Source of the DNA: Sympetrum striolatum
Taxonomy: Eukaryota; Arthropoda; Insecta; Odonata; Libellulidae
Length of the DNA stretch: 64,000 bases
Assembly (NCBI GenBank): GCA_947579665.1
Contig: OX388344.1
Location: forward strand, 13,944,346 to 14,008,345
Direction of reading: 5' to 3'
Under the pieces are notes generated by a model, which saw only the letters and a program-made list of their open reading frames with translations, made no database searches and was not told the DNA's origin. The translations under genes and the position numbers were made by a program. Numbering within the stretch: position 1 is the first letter of the stretch; each line of letters opens with the position of its first letter. Positions 42,860 to 55,759 of the stretch are shown piece after piece.

Positions 42860-45250
42860 TACCTATTTTGTGATTCGTAATTGTTATCAAAAGTAAATAT
42901 AATTAACTTTCATTATTATCTTTCGGCAGCATTTGGATGAACTTCCGAAGCCATGACGATGCGATATAAGGAGCAGGGTGGTGCTGAAAGATGGTGCTTG
43001 GTCGAGGGATGCGAACTCAAATTAACTAAGTACAAATGGATAAGAATGCAATTGCTGTACCTATTTTGTGATTCGTCATTGTTATCAAAAGTAAATATAA
43101 TTAACTTTCATTATTATCTTTCGGCAGCATTTGGATGAACTTCCGAAGCCATGACGATGCGATATAAGGAGCAGGGTGGTGCTGAAAGATGGTGCTTGGT
43201 CGAGGGATGCGAACTCAAATTAACTAAGTACAAATGGATAAGAATGCTATTGCTGTACCTATTTTGTGATTCGTCATTGTTATCAAAAGTAAATATAATT
43301 AACTTTCATAATTATCTTTCGGCAGCATTTGGATGAACTTCCGAAACCATGACGATGCGATATAAGGAGCAGGGTGGTGCTGAAAGATGGTGCTTGGTCG
43401 AGGGATGCGAACTAAAATTAACTAAGTACAAATGGATAAGTATACTATTGCTGTACCTATTTTGTGATTCGTAATTGTTATCAAAAGTAAATATAATTAA
43501 CTTTCATTATTATCTTTCGGCAGCATTTGGATGAACTTCCGAAGCCATGACGATGCGATATAAGGAGCAGGGTGGTGCTGAAAGATGGTGCTTGGTCGAG
43601 GGATAAGAACTCAAATTAACTAAGTACAAATGGATAAGAATGCTATTACTGTACCTATTTTGTGATACGTAATTGTTATCAAAAGTAAATATAATTAACT
43701 TTCATTATTATCTTTCGGCAACATTTGGATGAACTTCCGAAGCCATGACGATGCGATATAAGGAGCAGGGAGGTGCTGAGAGATGGTGCTTGGTCGAGGG
43801 ATGCGAACTCAAATTAACTAAGTACAAATGGATAAGAATGCTATTGCTGTACCTATTTTGTGATTCGTCATTGTTATCAAAAGTAAATATATTTAACTTT
43901 CATTATTATCTTTCGGCAGCATTTGGATGAACTTCCGAAACCATGACGATGCGATATAAGGAGCAGGGTGGTGCTGAAAGATGGTGCTTGGTCGAGGGAT
44001 GCGAACTCAAATTAACTAAGTACAAATGGATAAGAATGCTATTGCTGTACCTATTTTGTGATTCGTAATTGTTATCAAAAGTAAATATAATTAACTTTCA
44101 TTATTATCTTTCGGCAGCATTTGGATGAACTTCCGAAGCCATGACGATGCGATATAAGGAGCAGGGTGGTGCTGAGAGATGGTGCTTGGTCGAGGGATGC
44201 GAACTCAAATTAACTAAGTACAAATGGATAAGAATGCAATTGCTGTACCTATTTTGTGATTCGTCATTGTTATCAAAAGTAAATATAATTAACTTTCATT
44301 ATTATCTTTCGGCAGCATTTGGATGAACTTCCGAAGCCATGACGATGCGATATAAGGAGCAGGGTGGTGCTGAAAGATGGTGCTTGGTCGAGGGATGCGA
44401 ACTCAAATTAACTAAGTACAAATGGATAAGAATGCTATTGCTGTACCTATTTTGTGATTCGTCATTGTTATCAAAAGTAAATATAATTAACTTTCATAAT
44501 TATCTTTCGGCAGCATTTGGATGAACTTCCGAAACCATGACGATGCGATATAAGGAGCAGGGTGGTCCTGAAAGATGGTGCTTGGTCGAGGAATGCGAAC
44601 TAAAATTAACTAAGTACAAATGGATAAGTATACTATTGCTGTACCTATTTTGTGATTCGTAATTGTTATCAAAAGTAAATATAATTAACTTTCATTATTA
44701 TCTTTCGGCAGCATTTGGATGAACTTCCGAAGCCATGACGATGCGATATAAGGAGCAGGGTGGTGCTGAAAGATGGTGCTTGGTCGAGGGATGCGAACTC
44801 AAATTAACTAAGTACAAATGGATAAGAATGCTATTACTGTACCTATTTTGTGATACGTAATTGTTATCAAAAGTAAATATAATTAACTTTCATTATTATC
44901 TTTCGGCAACATTTGGATGAACTTCCGAAGCCATGACGATGCGATATAAGGAGCAGGGTGGTGCTGAGAGATGGTGCTTGGTCGAGGGATGCGAACTCAA
45001 ATTAACTAAGTACAAATGGATAAGAATGCTATTGCTGTACCTATTTTGTGATTCGTCATTGTTATCAAAAGTAAATATATTTAACTTTCATTATTATCTT
45101 TCGGCAGCATTTGGATGAACTTCCGAAACCATGACGATGCGATATAAGGAGCAGGGTGGTGCTGAAAGATGGTGCTTGTCGAGGGATGCGAACTCAAATT
45201 AACTAAGTACAAATGGATAAGAATGCTATTGCTGCACCTATTTTGTGATT
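42860..45250. repeat. Six-unit direct duplication, offset 1,188 bp
   Basis: Unit starts 42953, 43151 and 43745 are mirrored at 44141, 44339 and 44933. The shared markers are GAATGCAATTG, CATAATTATC, AAGTATACTA, GATACGTAATTG with GGCAACATTT, and AAATATATTT at 43885 and 45073. The left limit lies between the GCACGG variant near 42777, which is not copied, and 42880. This duplication overlaps the right end of the 25-unit duplication, so its second copy extends that series by six units. A private one-base loss (CTTGTCGAGG) follows at about 45177. Confidence 0.88.
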
Positions 45251-48200
45251 CGTAATTGTTATCAAAAGTAAATATAATTAACTTTCATTATTATCTTTCG
45301 GCAGCATTTGGATGAACTTCCGAAGCCATGACAATGCGATATAGGGAGCAGGGTGGTGCTGAAAGATGGTGCTTGGTCGAGGGATGCGAACTCAAATTAA
45401 CTAAGTACAAATGGATAAGAATGCTATTGCTGTACCTATTTTGTGATTCGTCATTGTTATCAAAAGTAAATATAATAAACTTTCATTATTATCTTTCGGC
45501 AGCATTTGGATGAACTTCCGAAACCATGACGATGCGATATAAGGAGCAGGGTGGTGCTGAGAGATGGTGCTTGGTCGAGGGATGCGAACTAATATTAACT
45601 AAGTACAAATGGATAAGAATGCTATTGCTGTACCTATTTTGTGATTCGTCATTGTTATCAGAAGTAAATATAATTAACTTTCATTATTATCTTTCGGCAG
45701 CATTTGGATGAACTTCCGAAGCCATGACGATGCGATATAAGGAGCAGGGTGGTGCTGAAAGATGGTGTTTGGTCGAGGGATGCGAACTCAAATTAACTAA
45801 GTACAAATGGATAAGAATGCTATTGCTGTACCTATTTTGTGATTCGTCATTGTTATCAAAAGTAAATTTAATTAACTTTCATTATTATCTTTCGGCAGCA
45901 TTTGGATGAACTTCCGAAGCCATGACGATGCGATATAAGGAGCAGGGTGGTGCTGAAAGATGGTGCTTGGTCGAGGGATGCGAACTCAAATTAACTAAAT
46001 ACAAATTGATAAGAATGCTATTGCTGTACCTATTTTGTGATTCGCAATTGTTATCAAAAGTAAATATAATTAACTTTCATTATTATCTTTCGGCAGCATT
46101 TGGATGAACTTCTGAAGCCATGACAATGCGATATAAGGAGCAGGGTGGTGCTGAAAGATGGTGCTTGGTCGAGGGATGCGAACTCAAATTAACTAAGTAC
46201 AAATGGATAAGAATGCTATTGCTGTACCTATTTTGTGATTCGTCATTGTTATCAAAAGTAAATATAATTAACTTTCATTATTATCTTTCGGCAGCATTTG
46301 GATGAACTTCCGAAGCCATGACGATGCGATATAAGGAGCAGGGTGGTGCTGAGAGATGGTGCTTGGTCGAGGGATGCGAACTCAAATTAACTAAGTACAA
46401 ATGGATAAGAATGCTATTGCTGTACCTATTTTGTGATTCGTCATTGTTATCAGAAGTAAATATAATTAACTTTCATTATTTTCTTTCGGCAGCATTTGGA
46501 TGAACTTCCGAAGCCATGACGATGCGATATAAGGAGCAGGGTGGTGCTGAAAGATGGTGCTTGGTCGAGGGATGCGAACTCAAATTAACTAAGTACAAAT
46601 GGATAAGAATGCTATTGCTGTACCTATTTTGTGATTCGTAATTGTTATCAAAAGTAAATATAATTAACTTTCATTATTATCTTTCGGCAGCATTTGGATG
46701 AACTTCCGAAGCCATGACAATGCGATATAAGGAGCAGGGTGGTGCTGAAAGATGGTGCTTGGTCGAGGGATGCGAACTCAAATTAACTAAGTACAAATGG
46801 ATAAGAATGCTATTACTGTACCTATTTTGTGATTCGTCATTGTTATCAAAAGTAAATATAATTAACTTTCATTATTATCTTTCGGCAGCATTTGGATGAA
46901 CTTCCGAAGCCATGACGATGCGATATAAGGAGCAGGGTGGTGCTGAAAGATGGTGCTTGGTCGAGGGATGCGACCTCAAATTAACTAAGTACAAGTGGAT
47001 AAGAATGCTATTGCTGTACATATTTTGTGATTCGTAATTGTTATCAAAAGTAAATATAATTAACTTTCATTATTATCTTTCGGCAGCATTTGGATGAACT
47101 TCCGAAGCCATGACGATGCGATATAAGGAGCAGGGTGGTGCTGAAAGATGGTGCTTGGTCGAGGGATGCGAACTCAAATTAACTAAGTACAAATGGATAA
47201 GAATGCTATTACTGTACCTATTTTGTGATTCGTAATTGTTTTCAGAAGCAAATATAATTAACTTTCATTATTATCTTTCGGCATCATTTGGATGAACTTC
47301 CGAAGCCATGACGATGCGATATAAGGAGCAGGGTGGTGCTGAATGATGGAACTTGTTCGAGGGATGCGAACTCAAATTAACTAAGTACAAATGGATAAGA
47401 ATGCTATTGCTGTACCTATTTTGTGATTCGTCATTGTTATCAAAAGTAAATATAATTAACTTTCATTATTATCTTTCGGCAGCATTTGGATGAACTTCCG
47501 AAGCCATGACAATGCGATATAAGGAGCAGGGTGGTGCTGAAAGATGGTGCTTGGTCGAGGGATGCGAACTCAAATTAACTAAGTACAAATGGATAAGAAT
47601 GCTATTGCTGTACCTATTTTGTGATTCGTCATTGTTATCAAAAGTAAATATAATTAACTTTCATTATTATCTTTCGGCAGCATTTGGATGAACTTCCGAA
47701 GCCATGACGATGCGATATAAGGAGCAGGGTGGTGCTGAAAGATGGTGCTTGGTCGAGGGATGCGAACTCAAATTAACTAAGTACAAATGGATGAGAATGC
47801 TATTACTGTACCTATTTTGTGATTCGTAATTGTTATCAAAAGTAAATATAATTAACTTTCATTATTATCTTTCGGCAGCATTTGGATGAACTTCCGAAGC
47901 CATGACGATGCGATATAAGGAGCAGGGTGGTGCTGAGAGATGTTGCTTGGTCGAGGGATGCGAACTCAAATTAACAAAGTACAAATGGATAAGAATGCTA
48001 TTGCTGTACCTATTTTGTGATTCGTCATTGTTATCAAAAGTAAATATAATTAACTTTCATTATTATCTTTCGGCAGCATTTGGATGAACTTCCGAAGCCA
48101 TGACGATGCGATATAAGGATTACGGTGGTGCTGAGAGATGGTGCTTGGTCGAGGGATGCGAACTCAAATTAACTAAGTACAAATGGATAAGAATGCTATT

Positions 48201-50869
48201 GCTGTACCTATTTTGTGATTCGTAATTGTTATCAAAAGTAAATATAATTAACTTTCATTATTATCTTTCGGCAGCATTTGGATGAACTTCCGAAGCCATG
48301 ACGATGCGATATAAGGAGCAGGGTGGTGCTGAAAGATGGTGCTTGGTCGAGGGATGCGAACTCAAATTAACTAAGTACAAATGGATAAGAATGCAATTGC
48401 TGTACCTATTTTGTGATTCGTAATTGTTATCAAAAGTAAATATAATTAACTTTCATTATTATCTTTCGGCAGCATTTGGATGAACTTCCGAAGCCATGAC
48501 GATGCGATATAAGGAGCAGGGTGGTGCTGAAAGATGGTGCTTGGTCGAGGGATGCGAACTCAAATTAACTAAGTACAAATGGATAAGAATGCTATTGCTG
48601 TACCTATTTTGTGATTCGTAATTGTTATCAAAAGTAAATATAATTAACTTTCATTATTATCTTTCGGCAGCATTTGGATGAACTTCCGAAGCCATGACGA
48701 TGCGATATAAGGAGCAGGGTGGTGCTGAAAGATGGTGCTTGGTCGAGGGATGCGAACTCAAATTAACTAAGTACAAATGGATAAGAATGCTATTACTGTA
48801 CCTATTTTGTGATACGTAATTGTTATCAAAAGTAAATATAATTAACTTTCATTATTATCTTTCGGCAGCATTTGGATGAACTTCCGAAGCCATGACGATG
48901 CGATATAAGGAGCAGGGTGGTGCTGAGAGATGGTGCTTGGTCGAGGGATGCGAACTCAAATTAACTAAGTACAAATGGATAAGAATGCTATTGCTGTACC
49001 TATTTTGTGATTCGTCATTGTTATCAAGAGTAAATATATTTAACTTTCATTATTATCTTTCGACAGCATTTGGATGAACTTCCGAAACCATGACGATGCG
49101 ATATAAGGAGCAGGGTGGTGCTGAAGGATGGTGCTTGTTCGAGGGATGCGAACTCAAATTAACTAAGTACAAATGGATAAGAATGCTATTGCTGTACCTA
49201 TTTTGTGATTCGTAATTGTTATCAAAAGTAAATATAATTAACTTTCATTATAATCTTTCGGCAGCATTTGGATGAACTTCCGAAGCCATGACAATGCGAT
49301 ATAAGGAGCAGGGTGGTGCTGAAAGATGGTGCTTGGTCGAGGGATGCGAACTCAAATTAACTAAGTACAAATGGATAAGAATGCTATTGCTGTACCTATT
49401 TTGTGATTCGTCATTGTTATCAAAAGTAAATATAATTAACTTTCATTATTATCTTTCGGCAGCATTTGGATGAACTTCCGAAACCATGACGATGCGATAT
49501 AAGGAGCAGGGTGGTGCTGAGAGATGGTGCTTGGTCGAGGGATGCGAACTCAAATTAACTAAGTACAAATGATTAAGAATGCTATTGCTGTACCTATTTT
49601 GTGATTCGTCATTGTTATCAGAAGAAAATATAATTAACTTTCATTATTATCTTTCGGCAGCATTTGGATGAACTTCCGAAGCCATGACGATGCGATATAA
49701 GGAGCAGGGTGGTGCTGAAAGATGGTGCTTGGTCGAGGGATGCGAACTCAAATTAACTAAGTACAAATGGATAAGAATGCTATTGCTGTACCTATTTTGT
49801 GATTCGTCATTGTTATCAAAAGTAAATTTAATTAACTCTCATTATTATCTTTCGGCAGCATTTGGATGAACTTCCGAAGCCATGACGATGCGATATAAGG
49901 AGCAGGGTGGTGCTGAGAGATGGTGCTTGGTCGAGGGATGCGAACTCAAATTAACTAAGTACAAATGGATAAGAATGATATTGCTGTACCTATTTTGTGA
50001 TTCGTCATTGTTATCAAAAGTAAATATAATTAACTTTCATTATTATCTTTCGGCAGCATTTGGATGAACTTCCGAAGCCATGACAATGCGATATAAGGAG
50101 CAGGGTGGTGCTGAAAGATGGTGCTTGGTCGAGGGATGCGAACTCAAATTAACTAAGTACAAATGGATAAGAATGCTATTGCTGTACCTATTTTGTGATT
50201 CGTCATTGTTATCAAAAGTAAATATAATTAACTTTCATTATTATCTTTCGGCAGCATTTGGATGAACTTCCGAAACCATGACGATGCGATATAAGGAGCA
50301 GGGTGGTGCTGAGAGATGGTGCTTGGTCGAGGGATGCGAACTCAAATTAACTAAGTACAAATGGATAAGAATGCTATTGCTGTACCTATTTTGTGATTCG
50401 TCATTGTTATCAGAAGTAAATATAATTAACTTTCATTATTATCTTTCGGCAGCATTTGGATGAACTTCCGAAGCCATGACAATGCGATATAAGGAGCAGG
50501 GTGGTGCTGAAAGATGGTGCTTGGTCGAGGGATGCGAACTCAAATTAACTAAGTACAAATGGATAAGAATGCTATTACTGTACCTATTTTGTGATTCGTA
50601 ATTGTTATCAAAAGTAAATATAATTAACTTTCATTATTATCTTTCGGCAGCATTTGGATGAACTTCCGAAGCCATGACGATGCGATATAAGGAGCAGGGT
50701 GGTGCTGAGAGATGGTGCTTGGTCGAGGGATGCGAACTCAAATTAACTAAGTACAAATGGATAAGAATGCTATTGCTGTACCTATTTTGTGATTCGTCAT
50801 TGTTATCAAAAGTAAATATAATTAACTTTCATTATTATCTTTCGGCAGCATTTGGATGAACTTCCGAAA

Positions 50870-51660
50870 CCATGACGATGCGATGTAAGGAGCAGGGTAT
50901 TGCTGAAAGATGGTGCTTGGTCGAGGGATGCGAACTCAAATTAACTAAGTACAAATTGATAAGAATGCTATTGCTGTACCTATTTTGTGATTCGCAATTG
51001 TTATCAAAAGTAAATATAATTAACTTTCATTAGTATCTTTCGGCAGCATTTGGATGAACTTCCGAAGCCATGACGATACGATATAAGGAGCAGGGTGGTG
51101 CTGAAAGATGATGCTTGGTCGAGGGATGCGATCTCAAATTAACTAAGTACAAATGGATAAGAATGCTATTGCTGTACCTACTTTGTGATTCGTCATTGTT
51201 ATCAAAAGTAAATATAATTAACTTTCATTATTATCTTTCGGCAGCATTTGGATGAACTTCCGAAACCATGACGATGCGATATAAGGAGCAGGGTATTGCT
51301 GAAAGATGGTGCTTGGTCGTGGGATGCGAACTCAAATTAACTAAGTACAAATTGATAAGAATGCTATTGCTGTACCTATTTTGTGATTCGCAATTGTTAT
51401 CAAAAGTAAATATAATTAACTTTCATTATTATCTTTCGGCAGCATTTGGATGAACTTCCGAAGCCATGACGATACGATATAAGGAGCAGGGTGGTGCTGA
51501 AAGATGGTGCTTGGTCGAGGGATGCGATCTCAAATTAACTAAGTACAAATGGATAAGAATGCTATTGCTGTACCTACTTTGTGATTCGTCATTGTTATCA
51601 AAAGCAAATATAATTAACTTTCATTATTATCTTTCGGCAGCATTTGGATGAACTTCCGAA
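50870..51660. repeat. Two-unit direct duplication, offset 396 bp
   Basis: A pair of unusual units is repeated immediately. The first carries GGGTATTGCTG (GTAT at 50897 and 51293), CAAATTGATAAG and GATTCGCAATTG; the second carries GACGATACGATAT, GCGATCTCAAATT and TGTACCTACTTTG. Differences between the copies (GATGTAAGG, TTAGTATC and GATGATGC in the first; TCGTGGGATG and AAAGCAAAT in the second) show that they have diverged since. This is the shortest higher-order unit I see in the array. Confidence 0.85.
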
Positions 51661-52649
51661 GCCATGACAATGCGATATAAGGAGCAGGGTGGTGCTGAAA
51701 GATGGTGCTTGGTCGAGGGATGCGAACTCAAATTAACAAAGTACAAATGGATAAGAATGCTATTGCTGTACCTATTTTGTGATTCGTCATTGTTATCAAA
51801 AGTAAATATAATTAACTTTCATTATTATCTTTCGGCAGCATTTGGATGAACTTCCGAAGCCATGACGATGCGATATAAGGAGCAGGGTGGTGCTGAGAGA
51901 TGGTGCTTGGTCGAGGGATGCGAACTCAAATTAACTAAGTACAAATGGATAAGAATGCTATTGCTGTACCTATTTTGTGATTCGTCATTGTTATCAGAAG
52001 TAAATATAATTAACTTTCATTATTATCTTTCGGCAGCATTTGGATGAACTTCCGAAGCCATGACGATGCGATATAAGGAGCAGGGTGGTGCTGAAAGATG
52101 GTGCTTGGTCGAGGGATGTGAACTCAAATTAACTAAGTACAAATGGATAAGAATGCTATTGCTGTACCTATTTTGTGATTCGTAATTGTTATCAAAAGTA
52201 AATATAATTATCTTTCATTATTATCTTTCGGCAGAATTTGGATGAACTTCCGAAGCCATGACAATGCGATATAAGGAGCAGGGTGGTGCTGAAAGATGGT
52301 GCTTGGTCGAGGGATGCGAACTCAAATTAACTAAGTACAAATGGATAAGAATGCTATTACTGTACCTATTTTGTGATTCGTCATTGTTATCAAAAGTAAA
52401 TATAATTAACTTTCATTATTATCTTTCGGCAGCATTTGGATGAACTTCCGAAGCCATGACGATGCGATATAAGGAGCAGGGTGGTGCTGAAAGATGGTGC
52501 TTGGTCGAGGGATGCGAACTCAAATTAACTAAGTACAAATGGATAAGAATGCTATTGCTGTACCTATTTTGTGATTCGTCATTGTTATCAAAAGTAAATA
52601 TAATTAACTTTCATTATTATCTTTCGGCAGCATTTGGATGAACTTCCGA

Positions 52650-55110
52650 AGCCATGACGATGCGATATAAGGAGCAGGGTGGTGCTGAAAGATGGTGCTT
52701 GGTCGAGGGATGCGAACTCAAATTAACTAAGTACAAATGGATAAGAATGCTATTACTGTACCTATTTTGTGATTCGTCATTGTTATCAAAAGTAAATATA
52801 ATTAACTTTCATTATTATCTTTCGGCAGCATTTGGATGAACTTCCGAAGCCATGACGATGCGATATAAGGAGCAGGGTGGCGCTGAAAGATGGTGCTTGG
52901 TTAGGGATGCGAACTCAAATTAACTAAATACAAATGGATAAGAATGCTATTGCTGTACCTATTTTGTGATTCGTAATTGTTATCAAAAGTAAATATAATT
53001 AACTTTCATTATTATCTTTCGGCAGCATTTGGATGAACTTCCGAAGCCATGACGATGCGATATAAGGAGCAGGGTGGTGCTGAAAGATGGTGCTTGGTCG
53101 AGGGATGCGAACTCAAATTAACTAAGTACAAATGGATAAGAATGCTATTACTGTACCTATTTTGTGATTCGTAATTGTTTTCAGAAGTAAATATAATTAA
53201 CTTTCATTATTATCTTTCGGCATCATTTGGATGAACTTCCGAAGCCATGACGATGCGATATAAGGAGCAGGGTGGTGCTGAAAGATGGTGCTTGGTCGAG
53301 GGATGCGAACTCAAATTAACTAAGTACAAATGGATAAGAATGCTATTGCTGTACCTATTTTGTGATTCGTCATTGTTATCAAAAGTAAATATAATTAACT
53401 TTCATTATTATCTTTCGGCAGCATTTGGATGAACTTCCGAAGCCATGACGATGCGATATAAGGAGCAGGGTGGTGCTGAAAGATGGTGCTTGGTCGAGGG
53501 ATGCGAACTCAAATTAACTAAGTACAAATGGATAAGAATGCTATTGCTGTACCTATTTTGTGATTCGTAATTGTTATCAAAAGTAAATATAATTAACTTT
53601 CAATATTATCTTTCGGCAGCATTTGGATGAACTTCCGAAGCCATGACGATGCGATATAAGGAGCAGGGTGGTGCTGAAAGATGGTGCTTGGTCGAGGGAT
53701 GCGAACTCAAATTAACTAAGTACAAATGGATAAGAATGCTTTTACTGTACCTATTTTGTGATTCGTAATTGTTATCAAAAGTAAATATAATTAACTTTCA
53801 TTATAATCTTTCGGCAGCATTTGGATGAACTTCCGAAGCCATAACAATGCGATATAAGGAGCAGGGTGGTGCTGAAAGATGGTGCTTGGTCGAGGGATGC
53901 GAACTCAAATTAACTAAGTACAAATGGATAAGAATGCTATTGCTGTACCTATTTTGTGATTCGTCATTGTTATCAAAAGTAAATATAATTAACTTTCATT
54001 ATTATCTTTCGGCAGCATTTGGATGAACTTTCGAAGCCATGACGATGCGATATAAGGAGCAGGGTGGTGATGAATGATGGTGCTTGGTCGAGGGATGCGA
54101 ACTCAAATTAACTAAGTACAAATGGATAAGAATGCTATTGCTGTACCTATTTTGTGATTCGTCATTGTTATCAAAAGTAAATATAATTAACTTTCATTAT
54201 TATCTTTCGGCAGCATTTGGATGAACTTCCGAAACCATGACGATGCGATATAAGGAGCAGGGTGGTGCTGAGAGATGGTGCTTGGTCGAGGGATGCTAAC
54301 TCAAATTAACTAAGTACAAATGGATAAGAATGCTATTGCTGTACCTATTTTGTGATTCGTCATTGTTATCAGAAGTAAATATAATTAACTTTCATTATTA
54401 TCTTTCGGCAGCATTTGGATGAACTTCCGAAGCCATGACGATGCGATATAAGGAGCAGGGTGGTGCTGAAAGATGGTGCTTGGTCGAGGGATGCGAACTC
54501 AAATTAACTAAGTACAAATGGATAAGAATGCTATTGCTGTACCTATTTTGTGATTCGTCATTGTTATCAAAAGTAAATATAATTAACTTTCATTATTATC
54601 TTTCGGCAGCATTTGGATGAACTTCCGAAGCCATGACGATGCGATATAAGGAGCAGGGTGGTGCTGAAAGATGGTGCTTGGTTAGGGATGCGAACTCAAA
54701 TTAACTAAGTACAAATGGATAAGAATGCTATTGCTGTACCTATTTTGTGATTCGTAATTGTTATCAAAAGTAAATATAATTAACTTTCATTATTATCTTT
54801 CGGCAGCATTTGGATGAACTTCCGAAGCCATGACGATGCGATATAAGGAGCAGGGTGGTGCTGAAAGATGGTGCTTGGTCGAGGGATGCGAACTCAAATT
54901 AACTAAGTACAAATGGATAAGAATGCTATTACTGTACCTATTTTGTGATTCGTAATTGTTTTCAGAAGTAAATATAATTAACTTTCATTATTATCTTTCG
55001 GCAACATTTGGATGAACTTCCGAAGCCATGACGATGCGATATAAGGAGCAGGGTGGTGCTGAAAGATGGTGCTTGGTCGAGGGATGCGAACTCAAATTAA
55101 CTATGTACAA
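52650..55110. repeat. Nine-unit duplication sharing a one-base loss and TTCAGAAG
   Basis: GGTTAGGG in place of GGTCGAGGG (one base lost) occurs at 52899 and 54680, 1,781 bp apart, followed in both by GTTTTCAGAAGTAAAT (TTCAG at 53180 and 54961) and a changed CGGCAGC (GGCATCATTT in the first, GGCAACATTT in the second). The same TTCAGAAG marker with GGCATCATTT occurs at 47241 and 59909, there as TTCAGAAGCAAAT. The block therefore belongs to a wider family of copies across 47-60 kb. Confidence 0.8.
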
Positions 55111-55759
55111 ATGGATAAGAATGCTATTGCTGTACCTATTTTGTGATTCGTCATTGTTATCAAAAGTAAATATAATTAACTTTCATTATTATCTTTCGGC
55201 AGCATTTGGATGAACTTCCGAAGCCATGACGATGCGATATAAGGAGCAGGGTGGTGCTGAAAGATGGTGCTTGGTCGAGGGATGCGAACTCAAATTAACT
55301 AAGTACAAATGGATAAGAATGCTATTACTGTACCTATTTTGTGATTCGTAATTGTTATCAAAAGTAAATATAATTAACTTTCATTATTATCTTTCGGCAG
55401 CATATGGATGAACTTCCGAAGCCATGACGATTCGATATAAGGAGCAGGGTGGTGCTGAGAGATGGTGCTTGGTCGAGGGATGCGAACTCAAATTAACTAA
55501 GTACAAATGGATAAGAATGCTATTGCTGTACCTATTTTGTGATTCGTCATTGTTATCAAAAGTAAATATAATTAACTTTCATTATTATCTTTCGGCAGCA
55601 TTTGGATGAACTTCCGAAGCCATGACGATGCGATATAAGGAGCAGGGTGGTTCTGAAAGATGGTGCTTGGTCGAGGGATGCGAACTCAAATTAACTAAGT
55701 ACAAATGGATAAGAATGCTATTGCTGTACCTATATTGTGATTCGTCATTGTTATCAAAA

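Larger units (their letters stand above)
33930..43830. repeat. 25-unit (4,947 bp) direct tandem duplication
   Basis: Copy 1 is about 33.93-38.88 kb and copy 2 about 38.88-43.83 kb. Every marker recurs at +4,947: TATCCAAAG (CC at 33984 and 38931), CTTGTTCGAGGGATGTG at about 34092 and 39039, GTTAGC markers at 35406, 35801 and 36988 against 40353, 40748 and 41935, GAATGCAATTG near 38098 and 43045, AAGTATACTA at 38491 and 43438, GATACGTAATTG and GGCAACATTT. The offset is 25 units minus three one-base losses. Outside the edges the match stops: CTTGTTCG against CTTGGTCG on the left, TAATTG with ATCCAAAG against TCATTG on the right. The few differences seen inside include TAGATAAG, GTCGAATGATG and GGATAAACTTCC in copy 1 and GGGATAAGAAC in copy 2. 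Confidence 0.92.

Noticed and set aside
33930..43830. Large duplications as pure assembly artefacts
   Set aside because: Not excluded, but the copies differ by scattered substitutions and later events sit on top of them in a consistent order, which fits real array evolution better. Spanning reads would decide.
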